A DNA stretch of 53,150 nt from CAUPWF01 sp964367905 (GCA_964367905.1 CAYIZP010000018.1:1-53150), one strand, 5' to 3'. Shown: positions 24,585 through 34,577, numbered from the stretch's first letter. Notes: generated by a model from the sequence alone, not told the origin. Numbers and translations: made by a program.

Positions 24585-26147
24585 TTATAGATAATCGAAA
24601 TCGTCCTGTGGTTTAAACCAACTATTTCTTCCTAGATGCATGATGAACAAGATAACTGCAACAACTGCATATGAAATAGTAAATGGTGAAGTTGGGTAGA
24701 ATCCAAGTGCACCACTATGCATTAAGCCGAACAAGGAAAGCAGTGCGCCGCCAATCATTGTAAACGCAGCCTTGTCTAGCTTGCGAGCAATGATAAATGA
24801 TACAAGAGTTCCAAGTACCAGACCGATGATGATGGCTCCGTGTTTGGTATCTGGTACACCACGCCACATTACACCGTTATTTATTAGTGATTGAGTGATC
24901 TCAGCATTGAATCCCATCAAGTTGTTTGCAATTGGTTCGGTATGTAAATCGGCTAATAATGCAGTACCAGTAACTTGTGTATATAGCCAGTCTGCAACTG
25001 GTGGTATCATTGCAACACCTACTGCTGCATGTTGTTTTTTATCTACATCTCTAAATGCTTGAGCTACCATTAATACAGCACACCATAGATAGGTAATACC
25101 TGCAATCGCGGGTGGGACAATTGTGCTCAAGAAGGTGAAGAATCCGAATACACCAGCTAGGGCAAAAACACCACCAGAGATAAGCGAATAACCGATTCCA
25201 GCACCACCTTTTTTTAGACCAGCATGTCCGAGCCATACTGTGTTAGGAACAACACCGCCCAGTGATGCAGAAATCATAGTACAAATACCATCTGCGAATT
25301 GAGCCTCGCGAACACTATAATCATCTCCAGCCGCATTTGCAGCTTCTACATTATCCATTGTCTCGATGAAGTTATAGATTTCAATCGGAATAATAATTGT
25401 TAAATATGGTACAACAACCGCAAAGCCACTTAACATGGATTGTATGGTGTTTACAGGGTTAGGGAAGTAGAATCCAACACCAGAAAAATCAAAATTTGTA
25501 CGTCCAATTGCTAGTGCATAGATGATACCACCGACTACTGCAACTGATAGAGGTGGAATTTTTTTCGGGAATAAGTATCCTCCAAATAGACCTACAAGTG
25601 CAACAATTAAGATTGGGAAACCAACGATAGGGTCTGAAAGGATATCAAATACCCCTTGTGTAGCCATCCAAATAAATCCGATACCTGCAACGGTTCCAAG
25701 TAGAGCCGCACGTGGAATGTTGTTCTTCATCCAAGGTCCAATGATTCCGCCTAAGAATTCAACCATACCACCGATGAAGCAAGCAGCTGTAGCAGCAGAC
25801 CATGCAATCTGAGGGTCGCCAAGTCCGAAGTGAAGTGGCATGATAACTCCGTAGAGGATAACGAACATCGCAGGAGTAGATACTCCAGATGGGAGTGCAG
25901 TCACATCTGTTCTTCCAGTTTTTTGTGCCAACTTCCATGCCATGTAAGCATAGTACAGACAGCTAACGAATAAACCGATTGATAATGCTGGAATTACTTT
26001 TCCGAACACGATTTCATCTGGCCAACCAAGAACTCCAGATAGGGTTGCAATTACAATTAGATAGTTTACAATGTTGTTTGTGATGAGATAGGTCATTCCA
26101 CCTATATCGCCCTTTCGAAAAAAGGGAAGTTTTACTTTTGTACTCAT
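24585..26147 (-). CDS. NCS2-family nucleobase permease
   Basis: This 520-residue membrane protein has about 12-14 hydrophobic segments. It resembles the xanthine/uracil/adenine (NCS2, AzgA-like and related) permeases: an N-terminal GDIGGMTYLITNN segment, DVTALPSGVSTPAMF, and a TM10-region sequence AQFADGICTMISASLGGVVPNTV. It is the last gene of an operon with two adenine-deaminase-type genes (24 bases downstream of the nearer one), so adenine or a related purine is the likely substrate. RBS AAAGGAGAG before ATG 26147. Confidence 0.85.
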   Translation of the reverse strand: MSTKVKLPFFRKGDIGGMTYLITNNIVNYLIVIATLSGVLGWPDEIVFGKVIPALSIGLFVSCLYYAYMAWKLAQKTGRTDVTALPSGVSTPAMFVILYGVIMPLHFGLGDPQIAWSAATAACFIGGMVEFLGGIIGPWMKNNIPRAALLGTVAGIGFIWMATQGVFDILSDPIVGFPILIVALVGLFGGYLFPKKIPPLSVAVVGGIIYALAIGRTNFDFSGVGFYFPNPVNTIQSMLSGFAVVVPYLTIIIPIEIYNFIETMDNVEAANAAGDDYSVREAQFADGICTMISASLGGVVPNTVWLGHAGLKKGGAGIGYSLISGGVFALAGVFGFFTFLSTIVPPAIAGITYLWCAVLMVAQAFRDVDKKQHAAVGVAMIPPVADWLYTQVTGTALLADLHTEPIANNLMGFNAEITQSLINNGVMWRGVPDTKHGAIIIGLVLGTLVSFIIARKLDKAAFTMIGGALLSLFGLMHSGALGFYPTSPFTISYAVVAVILFIMHLGRNSWFKPQDDFDYL

Positions 26148-26171
26148 TTTTCTCTCCTTTAGATAAATAAA

Positions 26172-27902
26172 TTATGCTTCAATTGATATAAAATCAAATG
26201 TTGCTACGTCAAATAATCCCATATCTGTCAGTTTGATTTCAGGGATTACAGCCAATGACATAAAACAAAGTGTCATGACAGGTTCAATATTCGGGTTAAT
26301 CTTCAGCTCTTTTTGTGCCTTGTTATGGAGCGTGATGAGCTTGTCTTTTACCCATTCTCCGCTCTGATCGCTCATGATTCCTCCCAGTGGCATCGGCATA
26401 GCATCTAATACTTGACCGTCTGCAACGATTGCAATTCCACCTTCTTGTTTAATCAGAGTTTGAATTGCTAATTCCATATCTGTATCATTTACGCCGACTA
26501 CGATTAGGTTATGTGAGTCATGGGCGATGGATAGTGCGATGGCGCCTTTCTTAATTCCATAGCCTTTTATTAGGCCGAGTGCTACATTTCCAGTGTTTTG
26601 ATGTCTTTCAACAACAGCCATTTTTACAATGTCCTGAGATTCTTGGTAAACAAAATCTCCAGATTCGTCGACTGTTACCTCTTCGATTGTTTTTTTCGTT
26701 ACAACACTTCCTTCAATGAGTTCAATGACATGAACACGATTAGATTTTAAGTTGAATTTTAATTTGTCCTTGTTGAAATCTTTGACTTTGACACTGCCTT
26801 TTACCTTGGTAACCTCATGTTTTTCAAAGCTTGGCAAATATTCTTTGCCCTTTGCAACATGTTTTCCGTCGATAAATACGTCAGATACGACAAAATCTGT
26901 CAAATCTTCTAACAGTACGATGTCTGCTTTTAATCCAGGCGCGATAGCTCCACGATCATTGAGGTGGAAACACTCAGCAGCATTGATGGTAGCCATCTGA
27001 ATTGCGGTAATAGGGTCTAGTCCTTCTTCCACGCAGATTTTTAAGTGGTTATCAAGGTGACCTAATTCTAGGATGGTCTTTGGCTGTCTATCATCAGAAC
27101 ATAAGAGACAACGACGACTATTTTGTGGAGTAACTCCCTTTACTAAATTTCTCAAATCATGACAGGCGCTACCTTGACGCAACAATACATATACACCACG
27201 TGCGATTCGATCATGCATTTCTTTTACAGAAGAACATTCGTGATCTGTGCGAATTCCCACAGAGGTGTAGGCATTTAAATCTTTGTCTGTGATGACAGGA
27301 GCATGTCCGTCAATGAGTTTTCCATGTTCTTTTGCGACCATGATTTTATCAATCTCACCATCTACGTTGTAGATAATTCCAGGAAAATTCATATATTCTC
27401 CAAGTCCTAATACTTGGGAACGTGTAATAGGCTCTTGCATTTTTGTAGCATCAATCACTGCACCTGAATGCTCATGAGGGGTAGCTGGCACGCAAGAAGG
27501 AAGCATGAATTTGATATCAAGCTTTGTATTTTTTGCAGCTTCCATCATATAGTCTAAACCATCGATTCCACACACGTTCACAATTTCATGCGGATCTGCA
27601 ATGATTGTGGTACCCCCACAAGGAACGAGCATTCGCCCTAGCTCCTCTGGTGATACATAGGCAGATTCGATATGAATATGACTGTCAATGAATCCGGGTG
27701 TCAGATATCTTCCCTTGGCATCGAATTCATTAGACCCAGAATATTCACCAACACCAGCGATGAAATTATCGCAGATGGCAACATCTCCATCTGTGATTAT
27801 CCCGCTATATACATCTACAACTCTTGCATTTTTTATAACTAAATCAGCTTCTAGGCGTCCGCTGGCTACTTCAATTATTTTTTTAACAACTTCTTTTTTC
27901 AT
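26172..27902 (-). CDS. adeC: Adenine deaminase
   Basis: Adenine deaminase converts adenine to hypoxanthine and ammonia. The 576-residue protein has the amidohydrolase metal motif GFIDSHIHIESA, then GTTTIIADPHEIVNVCGIDGL, a DHECSS segment, CSDDRQPKTILELGHLDNH and the C-terminal AdeC domain with SIAHDSHNLIVVGVND and MPMPLGGIMSD. All landmarks of bacterial AdeC are present. It follows a paralogue by 10 bases and precedes an NCS2 permease, forming a purine salvage operon. Confidence 0.93.
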   Translation of the reverse strand: MKKEVVKKIIEVASGRLEADLVIKNARVVDVYSGIITDGDVAICDNFIAGVGEYSGSNEFDAKGRYLTPGFIDSHIHIESAYVSPEELGRMLVPCGGTTIIADPHEIVNVCGIDGLDYMMEAAKNTKLDIKFMLPSCVPATPHEHSGAVIDATKMQEPITRSQVLGLGEYMNFPGIIYNVDGEIDKIMVAKEHGKLIDGHAPVITDKDLNAYTSVGIRTDHECSSVKEMHDRIARGVYVLLRQGSACHDLRNLVKGVTPQNSRRCLLCSDDRQPKTILELGHLDNHLKICVEEGLDPITAIQMATINAAECFHLNDRGAIAPGLKADIVLLEDLTDFVVSDVFIDGKHVAKGKEYLPSFEKHEVTKVKGSVKVKDFNKDKLKFNLKSNRVHVIELIEGSVVTKKTIEEVTVDESGDFVYQESQDIVKMAVVERHQNTGNVALGLIKGYGIKKGAIALSIAHDSHNLIVVGVNDTDMELAIQTLIKQEGGIAIVADGQVLDAMPMPLGGIMSDQSGEWVKDKLITLHNKAQKELKINPNIEPVMTLCFMSLAVIPEIKLTDMGLFDVATFDFISIEA

Positions 27903-27912
27903 GATCCACCTC

Positions 27913-29694
27913 TTAGTTTTGGATTAATTCTAAAATAGGGTTAAATACTTCTAATTTAATACAGTCTACAGGACCTACATCGGTGATCGCATAGTCTGGA
28001 ATTGCAGTGATTGGTAGGAAGAACATATACATCAATGGCTCAGGCAAATCACAACCTAGTTCCTTTGCAGAGGCATTGATTACTTTTTCAGCAGCAGCCA
28101 TTTCCTCTGGTTCTACGTCTGAGCAGATTCCACCAACTGGAAGTGGTAAGAATTCAATGACTTTACCATCTGCTACAACAACCTGTCCACCACCATTTTC
28201 AATCAAGTGGTTTACAGCAATTGCCATGTCAGAAGCATTTGCTCCCATTACCACGATATCGTTATCATCTGGGGCTGCAGAAGATGCCATTGCACCTTTT
28301 TTCAATTTCCAACCAGAACAAAATGCAAGAGATTTATTTCCATTTTTTCCAAATCGCTCAAGAACAGAGACCATAGCTACATCTTGTTCTGCATCTGGCT
28401 GTACGATAAAGTTCTCAACTTTCAATTCCACATCGCGACGTTTTCTTACGAAAGGTCCCTTTACATCCATGGATAACACTTTTGCGGTTCCAGACTCTAT
28501 GCTAACTTTGTATTCAAAATCACTTGCGCTTACCTTTGGGCATTTGAGCTCACTTGTAAGAATGCTACTTCTTGCAGGTGCTTTTAATTCATAAGATAGT
28601 TTTTTGTCCTTTGCAACTAATTTTCCATCTGTCATTACTTCTAATACATTGAATGTCTCAGGGGTATCCACAAATAAGATATCTGCAATTCTTCCAGGGC
28701 AGATTGAACCGACAAGATGGTCGATTCTATATGCTTCAGCACTGTTGATTGTTGCCATTTGGATTGCTTCCATCGGAGAAACCCCAGCTTGAATGGCAAG
28801 GCGAACTACATTGTCCAAATGTCCTTTTTCTAATACATCTGTTGCAGTCACATCGTCGGTACAAAAACTTACACGTCTAGCAAATGCCGGATTTACTTCT
28901 GTGACAGCACGAATATTTTCTTCTAGGAAATGAGTTACACTAGACTCACGAATTAACATGTGCATTCCACTTCTCATTTTTTCTACAACTTCTTCGTGAG
29001 TATAACTTTCGTGATCAAGTCTTACGCCAGTGGCAAGATAGCCGTTTAGATCCTTACCTTGACACATCGGTGCACAACCAAATACAGGAAGATTATTCTC
29101 AGCAGCAATTGCCATTGCCCCCAGAGTTTGCTCATCCTCTTCTTGGATAAATTCACGAACGGTTTCCCATACGCCGAAGCACTCAGGCCACTTCTGTACT
29201 TCACGATGAACGTCCTGTGTAAAGTTGAATGCAACGGTTGATTGTGGAATGGTATATGGTGTTTGGTGTGGAGCACCCCAGAATACTTTGAGGGGACTTT
29301 GATCAATCTCTTTGAAAATTTCTTGTAGCCCTTCTAGACCTGATACAGAGATATACTCATCTAAACCAGAAATCATGCTAGTTGTTCCAGTAGGAACGAC
29401 AGCTTTTGCGTAGCTTGTGATGCTTAACTTGCTACACTCGCTGTGGATGTGTCCATCGATTAATCCAGGAGCAAGATACTTTCCTGTCGCATCGATGATG
29501 TTGGTTGATTCGCCGATATAGTCCTCTACATTACCGATTGCAACGATCGTGTCTTTGTAGATTGCGATATCAGCAGGATAGATCTCGCTCGACATTACAT
29601 TGATGAGTGTTCCACCTTTGATGACGACATCTGATGGTGTTGTTGCGCGTCCTGCACGTACAAGTTCCTTGAGATTACTTACTGTGTGTTTCAT
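27913..29694 (-). CDS. Adenine-deaminase-family amidohydrolase, divergent paralogue
   Basis: This 593-residue protein has the AdeC architecture: LIDGHIHSECSKL metal motif, VPTGTTSMISGLDEYISVSGL, VRLDHESYTHEEV, VSFCTDDVTATDVLEKGHLDN and C-terminal SAAPDDNDIVVMGAN with LPLPVGGICSD. Differences from the neighbouring AdeC at the substrate-side motifs (GLDEYI for DPHEIV, APHQTPYT for CVPATPHEH) suggest a different aminopurine or pterin substrate. It is the first gene of the operon, behind GGAGGT and a long hairpin. Function beyond the family is not determined. Confidence 0.85.
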   Translation of the reverse strand: MKHTVSNLKELVRAGRATTPSDVVIKGGTLINVMSSEIYPADIAIYKDTIVAIGNVEDYIGESTNIIDATGKYLAPGLIDGHIHSECSKLSITSYAKAVVPTGTTSMISGLDEYISVSGLEGLQEIFKEIDQSPLKVFWGAPHQTPYTIPQSTVAFNFTQDVHREVQKWPECFGVWETVREFIQEEDEQTLGAMAIAAENNLPVFGCAPMCQGKDLNGYLATGVRLDHESYTHEEVVEKMRSGMHMLIRESSVTHFLEENIRAVTEVNPAFARRVSFCTDDVTATDVLEKGHLDNVVRLAIQAGVSPMEAIQMATINSAEAYRIDHLVGSICPGRIADILFVDTPETFNVLEVMTDGKLVAKDKKLSYELKAPARSSILTSELKCPKVSASDFEYKVSIESGTAKVLSMDVKGPFVRKRRDVELKVENFIVQPDAEQDVAMVSVLERFGKNGNKSLAFCSGWKLKKGAMASSAAPDDNDIVVMGANASDMAIAVNHLIENGGGQVVVADGKVIEFLPLPVGGICSDVEPEEMAAAEKVINASAKELGCDLPEPLMYMFFLPITAIPDYAITDVGPVDCIKLEVFNPILELIQN

Positions 29695-29733
29695 GTTGAT
29701 ACCTCCAATAGTGCTTATAATTTGTCCGATAAT

Positions 29734-29801
29734 GCAAAAAAGCTAATTACATGACAGGGTGAATTAGGCTTCCCGTCCTACAATTAGCTTGGAATTTTTG
29801 C
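29734..29801 (-). promoter_or_regulatory. Long hairpin with T tract in the leader of the purine operon
   Basis: Read on the minus strand, GCAAAA and AAGCTAATT near 29801-29782 pair with AATTAGCTT and TTTTGC near 29748-29734. An inner stem GACGGG/CCCTGTC is capped by a 12-base loop. The descending side ends in TTTTTT, 40 bases before the start codon, so it looks like a transcription attenuator. I do not recognise a purine riboswitch core next to it. Confidence 0.55.
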
Positions 29802-29927
29802 AATATTTTCTTACAAAAATATTACCATATATATGTTCTTACATCAACAATAGTGAATATTTTATTTTTGAAGGATATTTATAAGGAGTACTTATAAATT
29901 AAAAGGTTTCATTAAAATTTATTTCTA

Positions 29928-29956
29928 TTGTCAGCACCATAGTCTCGTGTTATTAT
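29928..29956 (+). promoter_or_regulatory. Promoter of the YitT-family gene
   Basis: TTGTCA at 29928-29933 and TATTAT at 29951-29956 are spaced by 17 bases, 29 bases before the start codon. The upstream 29806-29925 is AT-rich with no other signal I can name. Confidence 0.65.
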
Positions 29957-29984
29957 AAGTCGAATGATTATAAGGAGGATTTGC

Positions 29985-30851
29985 ATGGGAAATACAGCAT
30001 ATCAAATAGGGAAAAAAGTATTCATAATTATAATAGGAAATATATTGTATGCACTGGGGGTTGCTATGTTTGTAATGCCAAGTGGAATTATTGTTGGAGG
30101 GTCCGCAGGGATTTCACTTACCGTACACCACTATCTAAATGTACCAGTGTCTATCACTATTTTTGCGATTAACATCATCTTATTCGGTGTAGGGTTTCTA
30201 GCGATGGGAAAGAAGTTTGCACTGACAACCCTGGTAAGTACCTTTATGTATCCGCTGATTATGGGAGTGTTTGAGTCTATACCAGAATTGGGGAACCTGA
30301 CTGAAGATCCTCTGCTTTCGGCAATCTGTGGTGGACTTTTGATTGGAGGAGGGATTGGAATTGTTATTAGTACAGGATCATCCACAGGTGGAATGGACAT
30401 TCCTCCGCTGGTGATGAACAAGAAGACGGGGATTCCAGTTTCCGTCGTGATGTACGGATTTGATGTGACGATTCTACTCGTTCAAATGCTTTATTCGGAT
30501 GTAGAGAATATCTTATATGGCATTATTCTAGTGCTCACCTATTCGATTGTACTGGACAAGGTATTGATGGCTGGAACATCTCAGACCCAGATTCAGATTA
30601 TCAGCGAGAAGAGTGAAGAAATCAATCAATATATTCTAGAGTCGATTGATCGGGGAACGACGTTATTACATGCAGAAACTGGATATATGAGAACACAACG
30701 AGCGTTGATTCTTACTGTTGTGTCTAATCGAGAGGTTGTGAAGATAAAAGACCATATTAAGGAGATTGACCCAAAGGCATTTTTGATTATCAATCGAGTG
30801 CATGAGGTGAAGGGAAAAGGATTCAGTCTTAGTAAAAAGCATATTCGATAA
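29985..30851 (+). CDS. YitT-family membrane protein (DUF161/DUF2179)
   Basis: This 288-residue protein has about five hydrophobic segments in the first 200 residues (GNILYALGVAMFVMPSGI, ISLTVHHYLNVPVSITIF), the YitT signature GGIGIVISTGSSTGGMDI and a soluble C-terminal DUF2179 domain (VLIL.VVSNREVVKIKDHIKEIDPKAFLII). ATG 29985 follows AAGGAGG; the ATG at 29964 precedes the ribosome site. Transported substrate is unknown for this family. Monocistronic. Confidence 0.9.
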   Translation: MGNTAYQIGKKVFIIIIGNILYALGVAMFVMPSGIIVGGSAGISLTVHHYLNVPVSITIFAINIILFGVGFLAMGKKFALTTLVSTFMYPLIMGVFESIPELGNLTEDPLLSAICGGLLIGGGIGIVISTGSSTGGMDIPPLVMNKKTGIPVSVVMYGFDVTILLVQMLYSDVENILYGIILVLTYSIVLDKVLMAGTSQTQIQIISEKSEEINQYILESIDRGTTLLHAETGYMRTQRALILTVVSNREVVKIKDHIKEIDPKAFLIINRVHEVKGKGFSLSKKHIR

Positions 30852-30892
30852 AAAGTATTTCGCATAGTTATTCTTAGCTTGACTAGTAGGTG

Positions 30893-30970
30893 AAAATATG
30901 CAATACTAAAATCATACTTTGGATTTGCATATTTTGAAGTTGAGGGGGGCAAAATACCTTTTGACCCCAA
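30893..30970. terminator. Two successive hairpins between YitT and ATPase genes
   Basis: AAAATATGCAA at 30893-30903 pairs exactly with 30925-30935. A second G/C-clamped hairpin, GGGGCAAAA pairing with TTTTGACCCC, follows at about 30945-30968. They probably end the YitT transcript before the ATPase gene. Confidence 0.55.
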
Positions 30971-31016
30971 CATCATAATATTCACACTAATCTGTGAGAA
31001 AGGGATGGGTACTAAC

Positions 31017-32252
31017 ATGTATTTTGAACGAACGATAAAGGATACAATTAAAAAAATCAATGATACATTTCCAGTATTAATTGTAACGGGACCAAGACAA
31101 GTTGGAAAAACAACACTTCTTACACGATTAGCAGAGGAAGATAGAAAAATAGTTTCATTAGATAACCCAACGATTCGTGCACTTGCAAAAGAAGAGCCAG
31201 AGTTGTTCTTACAACGTTATGCACCGCCTGTTTTAATTGATGAGGTTCAGTATGCACCTGAATTATTTGATTATATAAAAGTTTATGTAGATAGAGAGAA
31301 AAAAAACGGAGATTTTTGGTTGACAGGCTCGCAAACTTTTCACATGATGAAGAACGTAACGGAATCTCTAGCGGGCAGGGCGGGGATTGTGAGAATGTTA
31401 GGTTTATCTAATAATGAAATTAGGCAAACACATTTTTCACCATTTCAAATGGATGCCAATGGATTGATAGAGCGTAGTGCGAGAGTAAAGTCTATGTCTA
31501 TCACGGAAATATTTGCTCGGATGTTCAAAGGCTCTATGCCACGGCTTTATGAAAACGAAGCAGTCGATCGAGAGCAATACTATGAATCGTATCTGCAAAC
31601 GTATATTGCGCGAGATATTAAAGAGTTATCACAGGTGGCAAATGAGTTGACGTTTCTTAATTTTATGACGGTAGTAGCGGCACGAACGGCCACGAATGTG
31701 AATTATGAGGTCATTGCAGGTGAAGTTGGTATCACGGCGCCGACAGCAAAACAGTGGCTGTCCATCTTAGTATCCTCGGGGCTAGTTGCAATGATTCAGC
31801 CGTATCATAATAATGCGTTGAAGAGAGTGATTAAAGCACCGAGAATGTATTTTTTAGATACAGGATTATGCGCACATCTTACTCGATGGACGGATGCAAG
31901 CGTACTAGAGTGCGGGGCTATGAGTGGACAATTTTTTGAAACTTGGGTGGTTTCGGAAATCTATAAGAGTTATCTTAGTTATGGAAAGCAGCCGCCACTG
32001 TATTTTTATAGGGATAGCAATAAAAAAGAGATTGATTTGTTGATATATGAAAATGGCATAGTTAACCCGATAGAAATCAAAAAAAGTAGTATGCCAAAGG
32101 AAGCGGTCAAGAATTTTACGGTGCTCAAGCCACTTGAGAAGTTAGAGGATCATCTTAAGGTGCAGGTTGGCACAGGAGGTGTTGTGTGCATGGCATCGGA
32201 TGTGATGCCAATCGATAAGAAGAATTGGTATGTACCAGCATGGCTAATATAA
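31017..32252 (+). CDS. AAA_14/DUF4143 ATPase
   Basis: This 411-residue protein has a Walker A motif VTGPRQVGKTTLL, Walker B VLIDEVQYAPELF, the sensor motif FWLTGSQTF and a C-terminal DUF4143 nuclease-like domain (FETWVVSEIYKSY, FYRDSNKKEIDLLI, PIEIKKS). The acidic ...EIDLLI...IEIKKS pattern resembles the restriction-endonuclease-like core. These proteins are common and of unknown role in anaerobes. ATG 31017 is preferred because AAAGGG abuts the ATG at 31005. It meets the AraC gene head-on with an eight-base gap. Confidence 0.88.
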   Translation: MYFERTIKDTIKKINDTFPVLIVTGPRQVGKTTLLTRLAEEDRKIVSLDNPTIRALAKEEPELFLQRYAPPVLIDEVQYAPELFDYIKVYVDREKKNGDFWLTGSQTFHMMKNVTESLAGRAGIVRMLGLSNNEIRQTHFSPFQMDANGLIERSARVKSMSITEIFARMFKGSMPRLYENEAVDREQYYESYLQTYIARDIKELSQVANELTFLNFMTVVAARTATNVNYEVIAGEVGITAPTAKQWLSILVSSGLVAMIQPYHNNALKRVIKAPRMYFLDTGLCAHLTRWTDASVLECGAMSGQFFETWVVSEIYKSYLSYGKQPPLYFYRDSNKKEIDLLIYENGIVNPIEIKKSSMPKEAVKNFTVLKPLEKLEDHLKVQVGTGGVVCMASDVMPIDKKNWYVPAWLI

Positions 32253-32260
32253 GCAGGTTA

Positions 32261-32992
32261 TTAGCTGCGATAGGATAGAGGGTTTACCCCTAACTCGCGT
32301 TTGAATAGCTTGCTAAATTGTGAAGGGGAAGAGAAACCACATAAGTTGGAGATTTCCGTGCAGGTATATTTATTTTGTTTTAGCAATTTACAAGCATTTT
32401 CTAAGCGTTTATTGGCGATGTATTCACTCGGTGACTGACCTGTGATTCCTTTGAACTTGTGGCGGAAATAATCATAACTATAGTTTAGGCTATCGGCCAT
32501 TTCCTTTACACTTCGTTCAAATAAGAGGGTGGAGTCAATCTCCCTGATTAGATCATGAAAACTTCTATCGGTTGAGGCATTCTCCGCGATGCGACGCGCA
32601 AGAAGGATTAAGACTTCTCCAACCTTTAGATTGCAAGAGTCGTAATAGCGATAAGGTTTGTCCTTATATTCTTGAAAGACAGATTTCATCAAGGCAAAGA
32701 TATAGTCATCGACACAAGGATAAACACCATAAGACAAATCATTTAACGGGTCTAAGATACGAAAACGAATACAGAAGTAGTTTGTATCTTCGGTACAAGA
32801 TAACTTGCGAACATATTCAGGTGTTGCAAATAGGATATCATTTGGACGATAGGTAAATGTCTTGTCGTTGGAAGACATGGTTCCAGTGCCAGAAGCGAAA
32901 TAAGTTAATTCATAACCTTCATAGGCGACGTTTTGAAATACGTCGCCTGATTTGTATCCAAATGCAAAGATTTTATCGATCAGTATTTGCAT
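32261..32992 (-). CDS. AraC-family transcriptional regulator
   Basis: This 243-residue regulator has an N-terminal cupin-like ligand domain (ELTYFASGTGTMSSNDKTFTYRPNDILF) and a C-terminal pair of HTH motifs, VKEMADSLNYSYDYFRHKFK and TEISNLCGFSSPSQFSKLFKRELG. It lies 28 bases downstream of the sulfatase gene on the same strand, so it is co-transcribed and probably responds to a sugar released in that pathway. It is a candidate for binding the ATCAG-N4-CTGAT dyads upstream of the sulfatase. Confidence 0.92.
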   Translation of the reverse strand: MQILIDKIFAFGYKSGDVFQNVAYEGYELTYFASGTGTMSSNDKTFTYRPNDILFATPEYVRKLSCTEDTNYFCIRFRILDPLNDLSYGVYPCVDDYIFALMKSVFQEYKDKPYRYYDSCNLKVGEVLILLARRIAENASTDRSFHDLIREIDSTLLFERSVKEMADSLNYSYDYFRHKFKGITGQSPSEYIANKRLENACKLLKQNKYTCTEISNLCGFSSPSQFSKLFKRELGVNPLSYRS

Positions 32993-33020
32993 GTAATCCC
33001 TTTCTTAAATCATCTAGTAC

Positions 33021-34547
33021 TTACCATAACCCATAATGGTTATACAGACCATGGTCGGCTTCTAGATGTTTCTGGAATAATTTTAGTTTGAGTTTATCAC
33101 AGATGGAGCGGTACTTTTCTGGCTCCGATGTAATCAAGTTCTCGTGTTCGAAGACATCAACCTTATGATTATAAAGCTCTTCTTCTCCAGTATTTACATA
33201 ATAAGTATAGCGATAAGTGTCATCAAATATAGAGAGGTTTCGATTCACGCCGCTTACGGTATAGCAAGTAGACATAGGCAGGTTATCCTTTGCCTTCTCA
33301 CTTTGGATGTCAATGCCCTGTACATATCGTGGAATGTCCATTCCATTGATTGATAACAAGGTTGGAAGCACGTCTACATTACTCATTGGAGTATCCACTA
33401 CGCTAGGGAGGGAAACTCCATTAGCAGGTTTCAAAATGAATGGGAGGTGAACCAAGTTATATTGAGCCACATCGCGTTTGCAAATCATATTGAAGTCCCC
33501 CATAAAATCACCGTGATCGGATGTAAATATAATGGTAGTATCTTCATAGATTCCGAGTTCTTTCATCTTATCAACCACTTGCCCGATTGCTTTATCTATC
33601 AAGTAGATAGAGGCTTGTGTATAGCGATATCCCTTTGCAATCTCTTCATCCGTGGCACTGCTCTTATCTGCATAATCTGCAAAACACTCAGGTTTCTTAC
33701 CTTTGATTTTATCAAGTTTTGCAAATTCAGGCAATGGTAAATTCTCAAATTCATCCACAATATCAAATGGAGGACACATTGGATGGTGCGGATCAGGAAA
33801 CCCTAGATATAGGAACACAGGTGCATCATCGTCTTTCTTTGAATCTAGGTACTGGCAGGCTTCATTGGCAATCCACATGGTATTGTGCAGCTCACTTGGA
33901 ACTGGGGATTTGTAGATATCATCCATGATGGAACCAACCTTTGTATTCACATCACTGAGGTTATGTAGCTTGGCAGCAATTTCTGGATGTTCACGCTGTA
34001 ACCAACGACCGTAATGCCCGTGATTGTACCCACAAGGATCATCCCCATGGCCAAGTACGAGCTTGCATGTCTGGAAACCATAGAAAGGCTTGTCATAGTA
34101 TTCTGCCTCTTCTTTCTCCCATGTGGAATAAGACTCCCAAAAACCATAGGTATCATCGGCGAGATGTGGCTGGAAATGCAGCTTGCCAAAAGATGCGGTA
34201 TGGTAGCCGTTATCTCCGAAGATATTTGCCATAGTCGGAATACATTTTTCTACAGGCTGTCCAAAGATTTGCTCACTGATAAAGTCATTCTTATCCTTGC
34301 AGCCTCTGTCACGATTCCAGAGTGGAATTCCATTAGAACTCACTCCATGTCCAGGAACATATTGACCAGTAAAGAAACTGGCACGGGATGGCATGCATAC
34401 CGAATTGGCGCCGATATGACGAGTAAACCTACTGCCATCACTCGCAAGGCTATCAAGGTTTGGTGTCTTCGCATGTTCATTTCCGTTACAGTGTAGCGAA
34501 TCATAACGCTGTTGGTCAGTGTAGAAGATGATAATATTTTTCTTCAT
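33021..34547 (-). CDS. Sulfatase, Cys-type (S1 family)
   Basis: This 508-residue sulfatase has the maturation motif CMPSR at residues 51-55 followed by ASFFTGQ, so Cys51 must become formylglycine; anaerobes usually do this with the radical-SAM enzyme anSME, which is not in the window. Metal-site residues are in FYTDQQRYDSL near the N-terminus and IIFTSDHGDFMGD further on. No signal peptide is visible, so it acts in the cytoplasm on an imported sulfated sugar. Its presence next to GH2 and GH117-like genes implies a sulfated glycan. RBS TAGGAGG. Confidence 0.93.
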   Translation of the reverse strand: MKKNIIIFYTDQQRYDSLHCNGNEHAKTPNLDSLASDGSRFTRHIGANSVCMPSRASFFTGQYVPGHGVSSNGIPLWNRDRGCKDKNDFISEQIFGQPVEKCIPTMANIFGDNGYHTASFGKLHFQPHLADDTYGFWESYSTWEKEEAEYYDKPFYGFQTCKLVLGHGDDPCGYNHGHYGRWLQREHPEIAAKLHNLSDVNTKVGSIMDDIYKSPVPSELHNTMWIANEACQYLDSKKDDDAPVFLYLGFPDPHHPMCPPFDIVDEFENLPLPEFAKLDKIKGKKPECFADYADKSSATDEEIAKGYRYTQASIYLIDKAIGQVVDKMKELGIYEDTTIIFTSDHGDFMGDFNMICKRDVAQYNLVHLPFILKPANGVSLPSVVDTPMSNVDVLPTLLSINGMDIPRYVQGIDIQSEKAKDNLPMSTCYTVSGVNRNLSIFDDTYRYTYYVNTGEEELYNHKVDVFEHENLITSEPEKYRSICDKLKLKLFQKHLEADHGLYNHYGLW

Positions 34548-34577
34548 GGTGTCCTCCTAATTGTTATATGTTTGTTT

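Noticed and set aside
28007..28594. A 195-codon + strand ORF inside the second deaminase gene
   Set aside because: It is a shadow of the minus-strand coding sequence, with no ribosome site and a Ser/Thr-rich composition typical of antisense frames.
29695..29860. Purine riboswitch in front of the adenine deaminase operon
   Set aside because: I looked for the conserved three-way junction motifs (TATA..GG, GTTTCTACC, CCGTAAA) on the minus strand and did not find them. Only a hairpin with a T tract is supported.
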